The notes beneath the pieces are model-generated. The model saw nothing but the letters and a program-made list of their open reading frames with translations. It ran no database searches and was not told where the DNA came from. DNA of 44,481 bases from Candidatus Rokuibacteriota bacterium. Lineage in GTDB: Bacteria > Methylomirabilota > Methylomirabilia > Rokubacteriales > CSP1-6. Shown here piece after piece: positions 15,173 through 23,023 of the stretch (within the stretch, counting starts at the first letter, position 1; each line of letters begins with the position of its first letter). The stretch lies in contig JACQFL010000005.1 of the NCBI GenBank assembly GCA_016200085.1, forward strand, positions 1 to 44,481, in the 5' to 3' direction. Made by a program: the position numbers and the translations under genes.

Positions 15173-15287
15173 CAGGATGTCGTACGGCAAGGCAATCTCG
15201 CATCCTGCTGACCCGGGTGGCGACCTTCGTCGACTGGATCGTCAAGGGCGCGAGCCGGCGGCAGCTGCCGGTCGAATCGAATGAGGG
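15173..15287 (+). pseudogene. Fragment of an orphan substrate-binding protein gene
   Basis: In the + direction one frame reads QDVVRQ and, about 30 bases later in another frame, RVATFVDWIVKGASRRQLPV followed by ES. This matches the C-terminal block shared by the SBP genes of this window (QDVVRRTARFVDRIIKGAKP then VDLPVEEPT in the copy at 21993). A stop and a frameshift lie between the two pieces and the rest is missing. It lies on the opposite strand to the cassettes, just outside the integrase. Confidence 0.6.
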
Positions 15288-15290
15288 CGA

Positions 15291-16229
15291 CTACTCCGGG
15301 CGCACCTCGAAGCCCGCGGCGACCAGCGCGCGGCGGATGGCCTCGCGCTCGGCGGGGCTGACGGGCGTGAGCGGCGGGCGCACGTGGGCGGCGGGGATCC
15401 GCCCGAGCAGCACGAGGGCTTCCTTCATGCGGTTGTGCATGTCCACGAACGGCGGCGCGTAGAAGACCTTCACGAGCGGGTCCAGGCGCGCGTTGATCCG
15501 CCGGGCGCCGTCGAGGTCGCCCTTCTGGCAGGCCTCGAAGAGCTCCGCCTGTAAGTCGGCGGTGACGCTGCCCATCCCCGAGATGGCGCCGTCGGCGCCG
15601 AGCAGGAACGTCGCCATCAGCGACATCGTGAAGGCCGAGAGCATCGCCACCGGCCTTCCCGTCGCGCGCAGCGCCTGGAGATTGCGCTCGAAGGCGACGA
15701 TCTCGTTCGACCAGTCCTTGACCGCGGCCACCTGGGGAATCTTCGCCAGCCGCGCCAGGGTCTCCGGCGCGTAGCCGATCCCGGAGGCGGGCGGGTACTC
15801 GAAGACCACGATCGGCAGATCGGCCCGCGCGGCGATCTCCGAGAAGTGCCGCCACACCATGTCGGGCTTGGCCTGCGCCCCCCACATGAAGAGCGTCGGC
15901 GGAAACACCAGCACTCCGGCGGCGCCGGCGCGCTTGGCGTCGAGCGCAAGCTCGACAGCTTCCGCCGTGCCGTCGGAATAGACGCCCGCGATCACCGGGC
16001 AGGCGCCGGCGACCTCGTCCGTGGTGATGGCGAGCGCGCGCCGGCGCTCCTCGTGGCTCAGCGAGGAGACCTCGGCGGCGTGGCCGTTGGCGACGATGCC
16101 GGTGACCCCGCGGGTGTCGGCGAGCGCGCGCAGGTGACGGCGGTACGCGGCCTCGTCGATGGCGAGGTCGGCCGTGAAGGGCAGGAGGTTGGCGGGCATG
16201 ACCCCGGAGAACCGCAGTGGCTGGCTCAT
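15291..16229 (-). CDS. DapA-family (dihydrodipicolinate synthase-like) lyase/aldolase
   Basis: A class I aldolase-type TIM barrel of 312 residues. The Schiff-base lysine is Lys171 (VAAVKDWSN) and the catalytic tyrosine Tyr145 (VVFEYPP). The usual GTTGE loop of true DapA is replaced by VANGHAAE (residues 46-53), so lysine biosynthesis is unlikely; relatives act on sugar acids, N-acetylneuraminate or other 2-oxo acids. The ATG at 16229 has a GAGGAG ribosome site that overlaps the stop of the cysteine hydrolase gene, and the two genes are seven bases apart. It is the last gene of a three-gene catabolic operon. Confidence 0.88.
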   Translation of the reverse strand: MSQPLRFSGVMPANLLPFTADLAIDEAAYRRHLRALADTRGVTGIVANGHAAEVSSLSHEERRRALAITTDEVAGACPVIAGVYSDGTAEAVELALDAKRAGAAGVLVFPPTLFMWGAQAKPDMVWRHFSEIAARADLPIVVFEYPPASGIGYAPETLARLAKIPQVAAVKDWSNEIVAFERNLQALRATGRPVAMLSAFTMSLMATFLLGADGAISGMGSVTADLQAELFEACQKGDLDGARRINARLDPLVKVFYAPPFVDMHNRMKEALVLLGRIPAAHVRPPLTPVSPAEREAIRRALVAAGFEVRPE

Positions 16230-16236
16230 GGGCTCC

Positions 16237-16890
16237 TCACCACGCCGAGACGGTCCCGGCGACGTCCTTGGCGGGCACCACGCGCCCGTAGGCCCGCCCG
16301 ATGATGTCCAGCGTCGCGCGCTGGATCTCCGGCCACAGCGTGGCCACGCCGTCCTCCACCACGGTGACGCGGTACTCGCGGTTGAAGGCCCCGATCACGG
16401 TGGCCAGCACGCAGATGTCAGTCATCGTACCAGTGACCACGAGCGAGGTCACGCCCCGCGCGCGCAGCGCCCCGTCGAGCGGGGTGCCCGCGAAACCATC
16501 GTACCAGCGCTTGGCCACCACGAGCTCGCCGGGCAGTGGCGCCAGGTCCGCCACCGTCCGCGCGCTCGGCGAGCCCTCCAGGCAGGAGGACGAGGGCCGG
16601 CCGAAACCGGTCGGCGCGCCGGGCGCTGCGGGCTGGTGCTCGGGATGCAACTCGCCCACGAGCAGCGGCGCCGCCGGCGAGTAGACGAACTCCGTGAAGA
16701 CGACCGGCAGCCGCCGGCGGCGGAACAGCTCGATGAGGCCGCGGATCACCGGCACCGTCTGGCGCGCCGCCGGCACCTCCATCGCCTCGCCCGGATCGAG
16801 GAAGCCACGCTGCATGTCCACCACGAGCAGCGCCGTCCGCCCCGGCCCGGGCGCAAGCACGCGGTCGAACGTCTCGCGCCGGTCGGCCAC
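16237..16890 (-). CDS. Cysteine hydrolase, isochorismatase/nicotinamidase family
   Basis: A 217-residue alpha/beta hydrolase with the complete catalytic triad: Asp25 (LLVVDMQRGFLDPG), Lys127 (VAKRWYDGF) and Cys160 (TGTMTDICVLATV). The GTG start at 16890 lies two bases after the oxidoreductase stop, implying translational coupling. Members cleave amides such as ureidoacrylate, N-carbamoylsarcosine, biuret or nicotinamide. Beside a flavin oxidoreductase and a DapA-type lyase, a role in breaking down an amide- or heterocycle-derived compound is plausible, by inference. Confidence 0.88.
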   Translation of the reverse strand: MADRRETFDRVLAPGPGRTALLVVDMQRGFLDPGEAMEVPAARQTVPVIRGLIELFRRRRLPVVFTEFVYSPAAPLLVGELHPEHQPAAPGAPTGFGRPSSSCLEGSPSARTVADLAPLPGELVVAKRWYDGFAGTPLDGALRARGVTSLVVTGTMTDICVLATVIGAFNREYRVTVVEDGVATLWPEIQRATLDIIGRAYGRVVPAKDVAGTVSAW

Positions 16891-16892
16891 GC

Positions 16893-17834
16893 TCAGCGCC
16901 CGGCCAGCCGGGGCAGGATCTCGCGGGCGATCACCTCGACCTGCGCCGGCTCGTAGCGGTAGGGGATCAGGATGATGCGGTGCACGCCCGTGGCCATGTG
17001 CGCCTGGAGCTGCGCCACGCACTCCTCCACGCTGCCGCGGATGGCGTGCTCGATGGTCGACTCGCTCCACGCCGCCACGTCCCACTCCGTCTGGAGCCAG
17101 TGGCGCAGCGGCGCCTCCGTGTCCTCGCGCGAGCGGCCGACGTGGATGGCGAGCTGGTTGGTGGCGGTGAGCGTGGCGGGATCGCGCCCGGCCGCGCGCG
17201 CGAAGTCGAGCACCTTGGTCCACGAGCGCGTGAAGCTCTCCGGCGTGTAGAAGTAGGTGAGCCAGCCGTCGCCCAGCGTGGCCGCCCGCTTGAGTACCGC
17301 GTCGACGTAGCCGCCGACGAGGATCGGCGGGCGCGGGCGCTGCACCGGCCGCGGCCGCATCACCGCCTCGCGCAGGTTGAACTCGTCGGCCTGCAGCGTC
17401 ACGCGGTCCTCGGTCCAGAGCCGCGTGAGGATCTCGAGGTTGCGCTCGAAGAGCCGGCCGCGCTGCTTGAACGGTACCCCGACGGCGTCGAACTCCCGCG
17501 CGTACCAGCCCGCCGCCACCCCGAGGAGCAGCCGCCCCTTCGAGATCGCGTCGAGCGTGCCGAGGGCCTTGGCCGCCACCGTGGGGTTGCGCAGCGGCAG
17601 CACGAGGACGCCGGTGCCGAGCTTGATCCGCCGCGTCCGCGCGGCGATCGCGGTGAGGATCCCCACCGCGTCGAGGATAGGAAACGACGGCTCGACCCCG
17701 AGGATCACGTGGTCCCACGCCCAGAGCGACTCGAAGCCGAGAGCCTCGGCGCGCTCCGCGTAGGCCAGGATGGCGTCGACGTCCGGCGTCTCCGCCGGTC
17801 CGACGAAGTTCTTGATCGCGAGCCCGAAGTTCAC
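16893..17834 (-). CDS. LLM-class (luciferase-like) flavin/F420-dependent oxidoreductase
   Basis: A 313-residue bacterial-luciferase-type TIM barrel. Landmarks are AERAEALGFESLWAWDHVI, RTRRIKLGTGVLVLPLRNPT, ISKGRLLLGVAAGWYAREFD and RPPILVGGYVDAVLKRAATL followed by GDGWL. It is the first gene of the operon with the cysteine hydrolase and the DapA-like enzyme. Sequence alone does not settle whether it uses F420 or FMN, nor the substrate. It is divergent from vapBC, with about 100 bases between. Confidence 0.92.
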   Translation of the reverse strand: MNFGLAIKNFVGPAETPDVDAILAYAERAEALGFESLWAWDHVILGVEPSFPILDAVGILTAIAARTRRIKLGTGVLVLPLRNPTVAAKALGTLDAISKGRLLLGVAAGWYAREFDAVGVPFKQRGRLFERNLEILTRLWTEDRVTLQADEFNLREAVMRPRPVQRPRPPILVGGYVDAVLKRAATLGDGWLTYFYTPESFTRSWTKVLDFARAAGRDPATLTATNQLAIHVGRSREDTEAPLRHWLQTEWDVAAWSESTIEHAIRGSVEECVAQLQAHMATGVHRIILIPYRYEPAQVEVIAREILPRLAGR

Positions 17835-17889
17835 GGACCCTCCCGGGGCCTGTCCTGGACGCGTGGTGACGATGGTAACTCTCGGACCT

Positions 17890-17917
17890 CTATGTCATTA
17901 TATAGGGATGAACATAG
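17890..17917. promoter_or_regulatory. Palindromic operator/promoter region of vapBC
   Basis: CTATGT (17890-17895) and ACATAG (17912-17917) form an inverted repeat around an AT-rich TCATTATATAGGG core that could hold the -10 box. Such palindromes are the usual autoregulatory targets of ribbon-helix-helix antitoxins, and this one lies 19 bases before the antitoxin start. Confidence 0.4.
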
Positions 17918-17936
17918 GAGTGACGGGGGTCGCTCA

Positions 17937-18191
17937 GTGAGGCAAGCGAATTTCACCTTGCCCGAAGACCTGCTCGACGAGTTGAGGAAGTCGGTGCCGC
18001 GTGGCGAGCAGAGCCGGGTCGTCAGCGAGGCGTTGCGCCACGAGCTCAAGAGGATGCGGTTCCGGGAATCGGTCGAGGCAAGCTTCGGCGCGTGGAAGAG
18101 GCAACGACATCCTGAGCTGGCTCGAGGATCGCGACGCTTCGTCCGGGCCATCAGGAAGTCGAAGCGGTCGTCAGGTAAGAGGAGGGGATGA
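17937..18191 (+). CDS. vapB: VapB-type ribbon-helix-helix antitoxin
   Basis: An 84-residue antitoxin with a GTG start at 17937. The N-terminal QANFTLPEDLLDELRKSVPR followed by GEQSRVVSEAL is a ribbon-helix-helix: one strand (ANFTLP), helix 1 and helix 2. The C-terminal half is basic and would wrap the toxin. It overlaps the toxin start by four bases (ATGA), as in most vapBC operons. It probably binds the upstream palindrome to repress its own operon, as known for the family. Confidence 0.82.
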   Translation: MRQANFTLPEDLLDELRKSVPRGEQSRVVSEALRHELKRMRFRESVEASFGAWKRQRHPELARGSRRFVRAIRKSKRSSGKRRG

Positions 18192-18568
18192 GCAGGATCC
18201 TTCTCGACACTGATGTCCTCATCGATCTCCTGCGAGGACGCCCGGCCACGAAGGCCTTCGTGCTCGACGTGACGGGTGACGCGGTTCCGTGCTGCTCGGT
18301 GATCTCGGTGGCGGAACTGACCGCAGGGATGCGGCGGGGCGAGGAAGGAGCGACGAGCGCGCTCCTCGACGGCCTCGTCATCTTCCCGGTCACCCGGGAG
18401 ATCGCCGAGGTGGCCGGACGCTTCAAACAGGCGGCGCGCTCACGCCGACTCGAGCTCGCAGACTGCGTAATCGCGGCCACCGCGTTCGTCGAGGGGGCCC
18501 CGGTGGCGACGAGCAACGTCAAGGACTATCCGATGCCTGAAGTCACCGTACGCCCTGCGCGTCGCTGA
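18188..18568 (+). CDS. vapC: VapC-type PIN-domain ribonuclease toxin
   Basis: A 126-residue PIN-domain protein. The acidic metal-binding residues are all present: Asp7 (LLDTDVLIDLL), Glu43 (SVAELTAGM), Asp92 (LELADCVIAATA) and Asp113/Asn110 (TSNVKDYP). It would cleave RNA, typically tRNA, unless bound by VapB. The ATG follows GAGGGG within the antitoxin gene. The pair is intact and sits between two oppositely oriented catabolic operons, a common position for addiction modules. Confidence 0.9.
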   Translation: MSRILLDTDVLIDLLRGRPATKAFVLDVTGDAVPCCSVISVAELTAGMRRGEEGATSALLDGLVIFPVTREIAEVAGRFKQAARSRRLELADCVIAATAFVEGAPVATSNVKDYPMPEVTVRPARR

Positions 18569-18666
18569 AGTCGAGGACGGCCCGAGAATCGAGGCGCGCC
18601 TCGGCTTCACCGGGGTATGTCGAGCGCTGGAGGGCGTGGGCATCCCGACGGGGTCCCCCTCTCCGA

Positions 18667-19434
18667 CTACCCGAGGAAGCGTCGCTCGGGATCGAGCGCG
18701 CGCAGCATGGCCAGCTCGTCGGCCGACGGCGGGGCCGTCGTCTCCACGATCGGCGCGGTGTCCAGCGCGAACCCGGTGTTCTCGCGGATGGTCTCCACGC
18801 TGACGCCGGGATGCGTGGCCTCGATGCGCATGCGGCGGCTCGCGGGATCGAAGTCCAGGATGCCGAGCGTGGTGACCACGCGGGACACGCCGCCGAAGAG
18901 CAGCCCCGCCGCGGCGCGCGCGCCGCCGCCGCCGAGCCAGGCCGGGCTGGTGACGAAGTCCACGCGCGGCACGAAGCGTCGCTTCTCGTGCGCGGTCACG
19001 ATGATCACCTCGCGACACAGCGAGGCGATGTCGTTGGCGCCGCCCGTGCCGGGCAGGCGGACCTTGGGCTTCCAGTAGTCGGCGCCGACGACCGAGGTGT
19101 TGACGTTGCCGTACTGGTCGATCTGGGCGCCGCCCATGAAGCCGACGTCCACGAAGCCGCGCTGGGCGAAGAGGAACGCCTCGGTGATCGCCGGCAGCAT
19201 GGTGGCGCGCCGGCCCGCGCGCATCTCGTTGGTGGAGATCGGCAGGCGTCCCGGCGCGATCTCCGGCCCGATGATCCCGCCCTCGATCACCATGGTCAGC
19301 CGCGGCGCGTGGCGCTGCCGGGCCAGCGCGGCGGCGAGCAGGGGCACGCCCACGCCGGCGAACACGGTCGTGTCGTCGCGCAGCTGGCGCGACGCGATCA
19401 CGGCCAGCAGCTCCTGGGCGTTCGGGGCCGTCAC
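18667..19434 (-). CDS. Type I CoA-transferase, beta subunit (glutaconate CoA-transferase-like)
   Basis: A 255-residue subunit of a family I CoA-transferase. Landmarks are TTVFAGVGVPLLAAALARQR, VIEGGIIGPE (Glu51 falls where GctB-type subunits carry the catalytic glutamate), FMGGAQIDQYGNVNTSVVG and LPGTGGANDIASL. The GTG start at 19434 overlaps the alpha subunit stop by four bases. Alternatives are 3-oxoacid CoA-transferases or the IpdB-type hydrolase of steroid degradation, which shares this fold. It is convergent with vapBC. Confidence 0.88.
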   Translation of the reverse strand: MTAPNAQELLAVIASRQLRDDTTVFAGVGVPLLAAALARQRHAPRLTMVIEGGIIGPEIAPGRLPISTNEMRAGRRATMLPAITEAFLFAQRGFVDVGFMGGAQIDQYGNVNTSVVGADYWKPKVRLPGTGGANDIASLCREVIIVTAHEKRRFVPRVDFVTSPAWLGGGGARAAAGLLFGGVSRVVTTLGILDFDPASRRMRIEATHPGVSVETIRENTGFALDTAPIVETTAPPSADELAMLRALDPERRFLG

Positions 19435-20387
19435 GACACCAGATCGCGGGCGGCGCGCTGCTGGCGGGCCAGGCGCTCGCCGCCGAACAGGTCGAGGTAG
19501 TCCATCCAGGACGCGGGCCCGTGCACGTAGCGGTCGAGGTACTCGCGCACCGCCCCCGAGCCCTTCGCGTCGATGGCGCTCGTGTACTCGCCGAAGTGCT
19601 CGTAGTCCGCCTCGTAGAGCGCGTAGCACTCGTGGGGGAAGGAGCCGAAGGGCACGTGGACGATGGCGTCGACGACGAAGCCGGGGATCACCGTGCGGTC
19701 GGGGTGCCGTCGGATCTCCTCCTCCGGAATGATCTCTTCCGCCGTGACCAGCACCGTCGTGGCGGCGCGGGCGATGTCGGCGTCCATGTGCGGGTAGCCG
19801 TCGATCTGGCAGTTGCCGAAGCGGTCCGCCCGGTGCACGTGCAGGAGCGCCACGTCGGGGAAGAGCGCGGGCACCGCGGCCAGCGTCGCTCCGGTGTAGG
19901 GGTCCTCGATTGTCTTCATCCCGCCGACGCCCACGAGGTCGGAGCCCAGCATGGTGAGCGCGGGCAGGAACGGCACGCCCATCGCGCCGGCCTTGAAGCG
20001 CAGGCCCAGCGCGAGGTGGCTCCACTCCTCGAGCGCGACCTTCCCGCCCTCGACGTACTCGCGCAGGATCTTCGAGACGCCCCACGGCAGCCCGATCGAC
20101 ATCCAGGCGGTCACGATGCGCTCCGCGGCGCCGGCCACCATCATCAGCTCGCCCTCGTGGCAGGTGAGGTTCCGGGCGAGGGTGAGGCCGCGCCGGCGGG
20201 CGCGCAGGACCTCGCGCACCAGGGCCATCGGGGTGCGCGAGAACAAGCAGCCGCCGACGGCGATCGTGTCGCCGTCCTTCACGCGCGCGGCGGTGTCCTC
20301 CAGGCTCGTCAGCTTCTCGCCCGCCGATTTCGCCTTGGCCTCGATGCGCCGGCGCGCGGCGACGAAGTCGTACTCCGAGGCCTTCAC
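19431..20387 (-). CDS. Type I CoA-transferase, alpha subunit (glutaconate CoA-transferase-like)
   Basis: A 318-residue alpha subunit, GTG start at 20387 with GGGAGG seven bases upstream. Landmarks are VKDGDTIAVGGCLFSRTPMA, ALVREVLRARRRGLTLARNL, GLRFKAGAMGVPFLPALTML, EDPYTGATLAAVPALFPDVA and HRADRFGNCQIDGYPHMDAD. The order and length match GctA/IpdA-like subunits. It overlaps the cysteine-synthase-like gene (GTGA) and the beta subunit (GTGA), so the three are translationally linked. Substrate unknown. Confidence 0.88.
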   Translation of the reverse strand: MKASEYDFVAARRRIEAKAKSAGEKLTSLEDTAARVKDGDTIAVGGCLFSRTPMALVREVLRARRRGLTLARNLTCHEGELMMVAGAAERIVTAWMSIGLPWGVSKILREYVEGGKVALEEWSHLALGLRFKAGAMGVPFLPALTMLGSDLVGVGGMKTIEDPYTGATLAAVPALFPDVALLHVHRADRFGNCQIDGYPHMDADIARAATTVLVTAEEIIPEEEIRRHPDRTVIPGFVVDAIVHVPFGSFPHECYALYEADYEHFGEYTSAIDAKGSGAVREYLDRYVHGPASWMDYLDLFGGERLARQQRAARDLVS

Positions 20388-21430
20388 GCCAGCACCTCCC
20401 AGGCGCGCTGGTGACGGTCGAGCAGCGCCCGCGTGCGCTCGTCCATCGGATGCTCGCGCTCCGGGACGTCCACGTGCTTGGCCTCGCCGCAGAGCGGGGT
20501 GGTGAAGTAGCGCTGGCCGGTGTCGTTGGCCATGGTGACGATGGCGCGCATGTCCGGATGGCGCCGCGCGACCTTCAGCGCGGCGGCCACGTTGCAGCCC
20601 GTGGAGATGCCGCAGAAGATCCCCTCCTCGCGCGCCAGCCGCCGCGCGACGGCGATGCTCTCCTCGGTCGTGGTGGTGACCACGCCGCTCAGGAGCGACA
20701 CGTCCAGGTTCTCGGGGATGAAGCCGTCGCCGATGCCCTCGATGCCGTGCGGCCCCCACTCGCGCCGCGCCAGCAGCGCGCACTCCGCGGGCTCGACCGC
20801 GTAGAGCCTCACCCGCGGCTCGCGCCCGCGCAGGTAGCGGCCGACGCCGGTGAGGGTCCCGCCGCTGCCCTTGGCGTCGACGAACGCGTCGACCGCGCCG
20901 CCGCACTGCTCCCAGACCTCCGGGCCCGTCGTGAGGGTGTGCGCCTCGACGTTGTCGGCGTTGCTGAACTGGCCCGGCACCCAGTAGCGCGCGGGGGCGC
21001 CGGCGCGGATCTGCGCCAGGCGCGCGAGCGAGAGATCGACGTCGCTCTCCCCGCCGGGGGTGAAGATCAGGTCGGCGCCGTAGGCGCGCATGATCTTCTT
21101 GCGCTCGTCGCTCATGCCCTCGGGCATCACGATCGTGCACGGATAGCCCTTCACCGCGGAGACGAACGCGCAGGCGATGCCGGCGTTGCCCGTCGAGCAT
21201 TCGAGCACGCTCATGCCGGGCCCGAGGTCTCCGCGGGCCTGGGCGCGCTCGAACATGTGCAGGTAGATCCTGTCTTTCAGGCTGCCGCTCGGCCCGTACC
21301 ACTCGATCTTCAGATAGATGGTGGGCTTCACGCCGGCGGCGACCCGATTCAGCCGGACCAGCGGCGTGCGGCCGACGGCGGCGGCGATGGAATCGAGGGC
21401 GGAGCGGTACGCGTCCCAGACCGGCGGCAC
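20384..21430 (-). CDS. PLP-dependent cysteine synthase-like protein
   Basis: A fold-type II pyridoxal-phosphate enzyme of about 348 residues (GTG start at 21430 chosen; no ribosome site seen, so the start is uncertain). The PLP lysine is Lys52 (PSGSLKDRIY); STGNAGIACAF is the substrate loop and GSGGTLTGVGRYL binds the phosphate. This is the O-acetylserine sulfhydrylase / cystathionine beta-synthase group. Its fixed overlap with CoA-transferase subunits is unusual for a biosynthetic cysteine synthase and suggests a catabolic or specialised role, for example eliminating or adding a beta-substituent before CoA activation. Confidence 0.85.
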   Translation of the reverse strand: MPPVWDAYRSALDSIAAAVGRTPLVRLNRVAAGVKPTIYLKIEWYGPSGSLKDRIYLHMFERAQARGDLGPGMSVLECSTGNAGIACAFVSAVKGYPCTIVMPEGMSDERKKIMRAYGADLIFTPGGESDVDLSLARLAQIRAGAPARYWVPGQFSNADNVEAHTLTTGPEVWEQCGGAVDAFVDAKGSGGTLTGVGRYLRGREPRVRLYAVEPAECALLARREWGPHGIEGIGDGFIPENLDVSLLSGVVTTTTEESIAVARRLAREEGIFCGISTGCNVAAALKVARRHPDMRAIVTMANDTGQRYFTTPLCGEAKHVDVPEREHPMDERTRALLDRHQRAWEVLA

Positions 21431-21441
21431 GAGGATGGATT

Positions 21442-21519
21442 CTACGAGAGGTTCATCTCCCGCGCCATCGCCTGCATCGTGGCCACGACGTCGACGCGGA
21501 CGAGGCGCAGGCCCGCCAC
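21442..21519 (-). CDS. Possible 25-residue peptide between yraN and the cysteine synthase-like gene
   Basis: A GTG two bases after the yraN stop opens a frame reading VAGLRLVRVDVVATMQAMAR followed by EMNLS and ending in TAG, 12 bases before the chosen start of the next gene. The composition is protein-like, but the frame is tiny and could instead be part of an upstream leader or a shifted N-terminus of the enzyme. Confidence 0.25.
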   Translation of the reverse strand: MAGLRLVRVDVVATMQAMAREMNLS

Positions 21520-21521
21520 GC

Positions 21522-21896
21522 TCAGGAGCCCGTGGCGTCGAAGGCCGAGCGGATGTGGCGGACGTCGCGGGCGCCGTCGACGGCCATGGTGACGGCCACC
21601 ACGTCGAAGCGGCAGCGCGCCTCCGTGATCCGGCGCCACTTGCGATAGAGCGCCGCGAGCTGCACCAGCCGCCGCTGCTTCTGCCACGAGACGGCCGCGG
21701 CCGGGCCGTCGTCCCATCCACGACGCCGTGCCTTGACCTCCACGAACACCCAGACGTCGTGCTCGTGGCACACGAGGTCGATCTCGCCCGCCGCGAAGCG
21801 CACGTTCCGCTCGACCACGCGCAGCCCCGCGCGCTCCAGGAACGCGGCCGCCGCGTCCTCCGCCGCTCGTCCCAGCCGCTGGCGCTCGCCGCTCAT
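21522..21896 (-). CDS. yraN: YraN/UPF0102 family nuclease-like protein
   Basis: A 124-residue protein with the UPF0102 endonuclease-like fold: GRAAEDAAAAFLERAGLRVV, then GEIDLVCHEHDVWVFVEVKA followed by RR, which holds the Asp and Glu-x-Lys of a PD-(D/E)xK-type centre, and a C-terminal CRFDVVAV. The ATG at 21896 gives the normal length. It normally follows rnhB, but here an SBP gene separates the two. Confidence 0.9.
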   Translation of the reverse strand: MSGERQRLGRAAEDAAAAFLERAGLRVVERNVRFAAGEIDLVCHEHDVWVFVEVKARRRGWDDGPAAAVSWQKQRRLVQLAALYRKWRRITEARCRFDVVAVTMAVDGARDVRHIRSAFDATGS

Positions 21897-21992
21897 GCCC
21901 ACGATATACGCCGCCGCGCCCGGCGGCGAAAGCGTGACGGAATGGACACGGCGGCGTACGAGGGGTACCACGAGGTTCCGGGACGGCGCTGG

Positions 21993-23012
21993 TCATTCGA
22001 TGACGTGGTCCGCACGGAGACGAAGCGACGGCGGGATGACGAGACCGAGGGCGCTCGCGGTCTTCACGTTGATCACCAGCTCGTACATGGTCGGTTCCTC
22101 GACGGGCAGGTCAACCGGTTTCGCGCCCTTGATGATCCGGTCGACGAAGCGGGCCGTGCGCCGGACCACGTCCTGGGGATTGATGCTGTACGACATGAGG
22201 CCTCCGGCGTCCACGAAATCCCGGAACGGGTACATGGCCGGAAGCCGGGCGCTTCGTGCAAAATCGAGGACCTGGTTTCGATACTCGAAGAAGAGCGGGT
22301 CGGGTCCGGTGATCATGGCGTGCGGGCGCAATGCCGGGGTGGCCGCGAAGGCCCGGGCGAGGTCCTCGGGCTCCTCGACGTCGAGGATGTCGACGGTCAC
22401 TCGAAGGAATTCCTGGATCAGGGCCTTTGCCTGCGCGCGTTGTGCGGGGGTGTCGAGAATCTTGCGGGAGAAGATCACGATGCGCGAGAGCGATGGAACG
22501 ACCTCACGGAGCAGTTCGATCTGCTTCAGGCCCAGCTCGCGCGGCACGGTCAATCCCGTGATGTTTCCCCCGGGCCGGGCCAGGCTGTCGACCAGGCCTG
22601 CTTCCACAGCCCTCCAGCTCCCTGTCATGACGATGGGAATCGTCGTGGTCGCCTTGCGCGCGGCGAGGGTCGACACATTCCCGCCGCCCGTCACGATGAC
22701 ATCGACCTTGCGCTCCACGAGCTGAGCGGCGAGTTCGGGTAGGCGCTCCGCTCGCCCCTCCGCCGACCGATATTCGATGGCGATCGTGCGTCCTTCGACG
22801 TACCCGAGATCCCGCAGGCTCGCGCGCAATGCCTCGAGCCCCGCGGCGCCCGCGACGGACGCCGGTGAGGTGAGGAAGAGAACCCCGATCCGGGGTGTCT
22901 TGGCCGCCGGCTGCGCCTCGACTTCAACCTCTGTGGCGAGGAGCAGGAAGGCAAGGGCGAAGATGCGCCTGGATGGAGCGCCCATACGGCTGCAGCATAC
23001 CCTGTCGGCCAT
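21993..23012 (-). CDS. Orphan ABC-type substrate-binding protein, PF04392-like, inserted between rnhB and yraN
   Basis: A 339-residue relative of the three cassette SBPs. A signal-like segment (RRIFALAFLLLATEVEVEAQ) is followed by TPRIGVLFLTSPASVAGAAG. Family landmarks are LRDLGYVEGRTIAIEYRSAE, QLVERKVDVIVTGGG, SLARPGGNITGLTVPRE, RFVDRIIKGAKPVDLPVEEP and LGLVIPPSLRLRADHVIE. The ATG at 23012 is one option; a Met nine codons later (MGAPSRR) gives a more typical signal peptide. No transporter partner lies nearby, and no attC core was found on either side. It breaks a conserved housekeeping order, which argues for insertion. Confidence 0.87.
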   Translation of the reverse strand: MADRVCCSRMGAPSRRIFALAFLLLATEVEVEAQPAAKTPRIGVLFLTSPASVAGAAGLEALRASLRDLGYVEGRTIAIEYRSAEGRAERLPELAAQLVERKVDVIVTGGGNVSTLAARKATTTIPIVMTGSWRAVEAGLVDSLARPGGNITGLTVPRELGLKQIELLREVVPSLSRIVIFSRKILDTPAQRAQAKALIQEFLRVTVDILDVEEPEDLARAFAATPALRPHAMITGPDPLFFEYRNQVLDFARSARLPAMYPFRDFVDAGGLMSYSINPQDVVRRTARFVDRIIKGAKPVDLPVEEPTMYELVINVKTASALGLVIPPSLRLRADHVIE

Positions 23013-23023
23013 GCGTAGTACTG
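22992..23023. repeat. Dispersed repeat, copy 2 (copy 1 at 12580-12614)
   Basis: It overlaps the start of the SBP gene at 21993-23012 and matches the segment beside the integrase in the same orientation: GCAGCATA, CCTGTCGGCC and GCGTAGTACTG in order, with one substitution and a short indel. Confidence 0.5.
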
